NCBI GenBank assembly: GCA_947495985.1
Contig: CANMBD010000003.1
Location: 62,001-126,000, forward strand
Length of the DNA stretch: 64,000 nucleotides
Source of the DNA: an uncultured Sphingomonadaceae bacterium
GTDB lineage: Bacteria > Pseudomonadota > Alphaproteobacteria > Sphingomonadales > Sphingomonadaceae
Direction of reading: 5' to 3'
Position numbers and translations under genes: made by a program
The notes under the pieces: generated by a model
What the model was told of the DNA's origin: nothing
Database searches by the model: none
Seen by the model: only the letters and a program-made list of their open reading frames with translations
Part shown: positions 63,692 to 64,000 of the stretch, piece by piece
Layout of the letters: each line of letters opens with the position of its first letter
Position numbering within the stretch: the stretch's first letter is position 1

Positions 63692-64000
63692 TGCCGATCA
63701 AGCCGCGTCCTAATCCCGATAGTCTGGGCTGGCGCAAATTATTTGGTGTGCTTGGCCCATCCACCAATACAGTCGTTCAACCTGATTTTGATGATCTGCG
63801 CCCAAATGGCGTGACTAATCACTATAGCCGGATAGTGGTGGCAGACGCGCAAGCCATATCGGATGAAACGTTCATGGCCGGAACCCTTGAAATATCAAAT
63901 AATACGCTGGAGGCAGTGCAAGGGGTCTTAACTTGCAATCCCGACTATCTGGTCATGGGCATGTCGGCTGTCACCTTTTATGGTGGTGCGGAAGGTGCCT
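63691..64000 (+). CDS. Arylmalonate decarboxylase/Asp-Glu racemase-like protein (partial)
   Basis: The partial frame of about 103 codons runs off the window. It begins MPIKPRPNPDSLGWRKLFG, followed by VLGPSTNTVVQPDF and PDYLVMGMSAVTFYGG. GPSTNTVVQPD and the later GMSAVTF segment are typical of arylmalonate decarboxylase and maleate isomerase relatives. Its start overlaps the monooxygenase stop (TGATG), so the genes are coupled. It would act on a ring-cleavage or dicarboxylate product. Confidence 0.75.
   Translation, partial: MPIKPRPNPDSLGWRKLFGVLGPSTNTVVQPDFDDLRPNGVTNHYSRIVVADAQAISDETFMAGTLEISNNTLEAVQGVLTCNPDYLVMGMSAVTFYGGAEGA

Overview
The window looks like chromosomal DNA of a marine or freshwater sphingomonad (Alphaproteobacteria, Sphingopyxis/Sphingorhabdus/Parasphingorhabdus-like). 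This is inferred from gene content: three large TonB-dependent receptors, GPH-type MFS carriers, six TetR regulators, many SDR, VOC, amidohydrolase and alpha/beta-hydrolase genes, and an ECF sigma factor with an anti-sigma-like partner. No rRNA, tRNA, CRISPR or phage genes were seen.

Layout. (1) 1-3.8 kb: an ECF sigma factor, a membrane protein that is probably its anti-sigma factor, two small basic exported proteins and an outer-membrane barrel protein. Three promoters here share one -35/-10 pair with identical spacing, so the sigma factor, one small exported protein and the barrel protein look like one regulon. (2) 3.9-21.7 kb: catabolic block A, with a DUF3089 hydrolase, amidohydrolase, TetR, a hydrolase-flavin reductase fusion, GST, exported hydrolase, Coq4-like protein, TetR, SDR, TonB receptor, VOC protein, quinone-reductase-like MDR, MFS carrier, SnoaL-like protein, aldo/keto reductase and PhyH dioxygenase. 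A repeated AT-rich box with an ACGGT core lies in front of many of these genes. (3) 21.7-35.4 kb: a scarred stretch with a truncated arylesterase, a sterol-desaturase-type hydroxylase, a GST with a signal peptide, an SDR and a TetR. It is followed by a run of predicted lipoprotein enzymes (VOC, PQQ/cytochrome c dehydrogenase, alpha/beta hydrolase, M19 dipeptidase) and a second TonB receptor. (4) 35.6-50.4 kb: catabolic block B, which parallels block A: two D-2-hydroxyacid dehydrogenases, a frameshifted hydrolase, a lipoprotein VOC, two TetRs of a second type, amidohydrolase, MFS, TonB receptor, another TetR, a flavin reductase fused to a LysR-type effector domain, and an SDR. A TGAAC-NN-GTTCA palindrome recurs in front of its operons. 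(5) 51-56.6 kb: a TpsB/FhaC-type outer-membrane transporter, a FecR-domain protein with a Gly/Asn-rich tandem-repeat tail, and a CHASE2-EAL signalling protein. (6) 56.6-59 kb: debris with a decayed IS3-like element. (7) 59-64 kb: an IclR-controlled cluster with a FAD monooxygenase, a MmgE/PrpD protein, a SnoaL-like protein and the start of an arylmalonate-decarboxylase/Asp-Glu-racemase-like gene.

How the genes may work together: the TonB receptors import a bulky or hydrophobic substrate. Exported and lipoprotein enzymes could begin its oxidation and hydrolysis in the periplasm, and cytoplasmic amidohydrolases, SDR/MDR/AKR reductases, VOC and GST enzymes could continue. The substrate cannot be told from sequence. 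The strongest non-routine signals are the ECF promoter set, the two dispersed operator families, the two flavin-reductase fusions (one with a Thr in place of the nucleophilic Ser), and the lipoprotein enzyme set.
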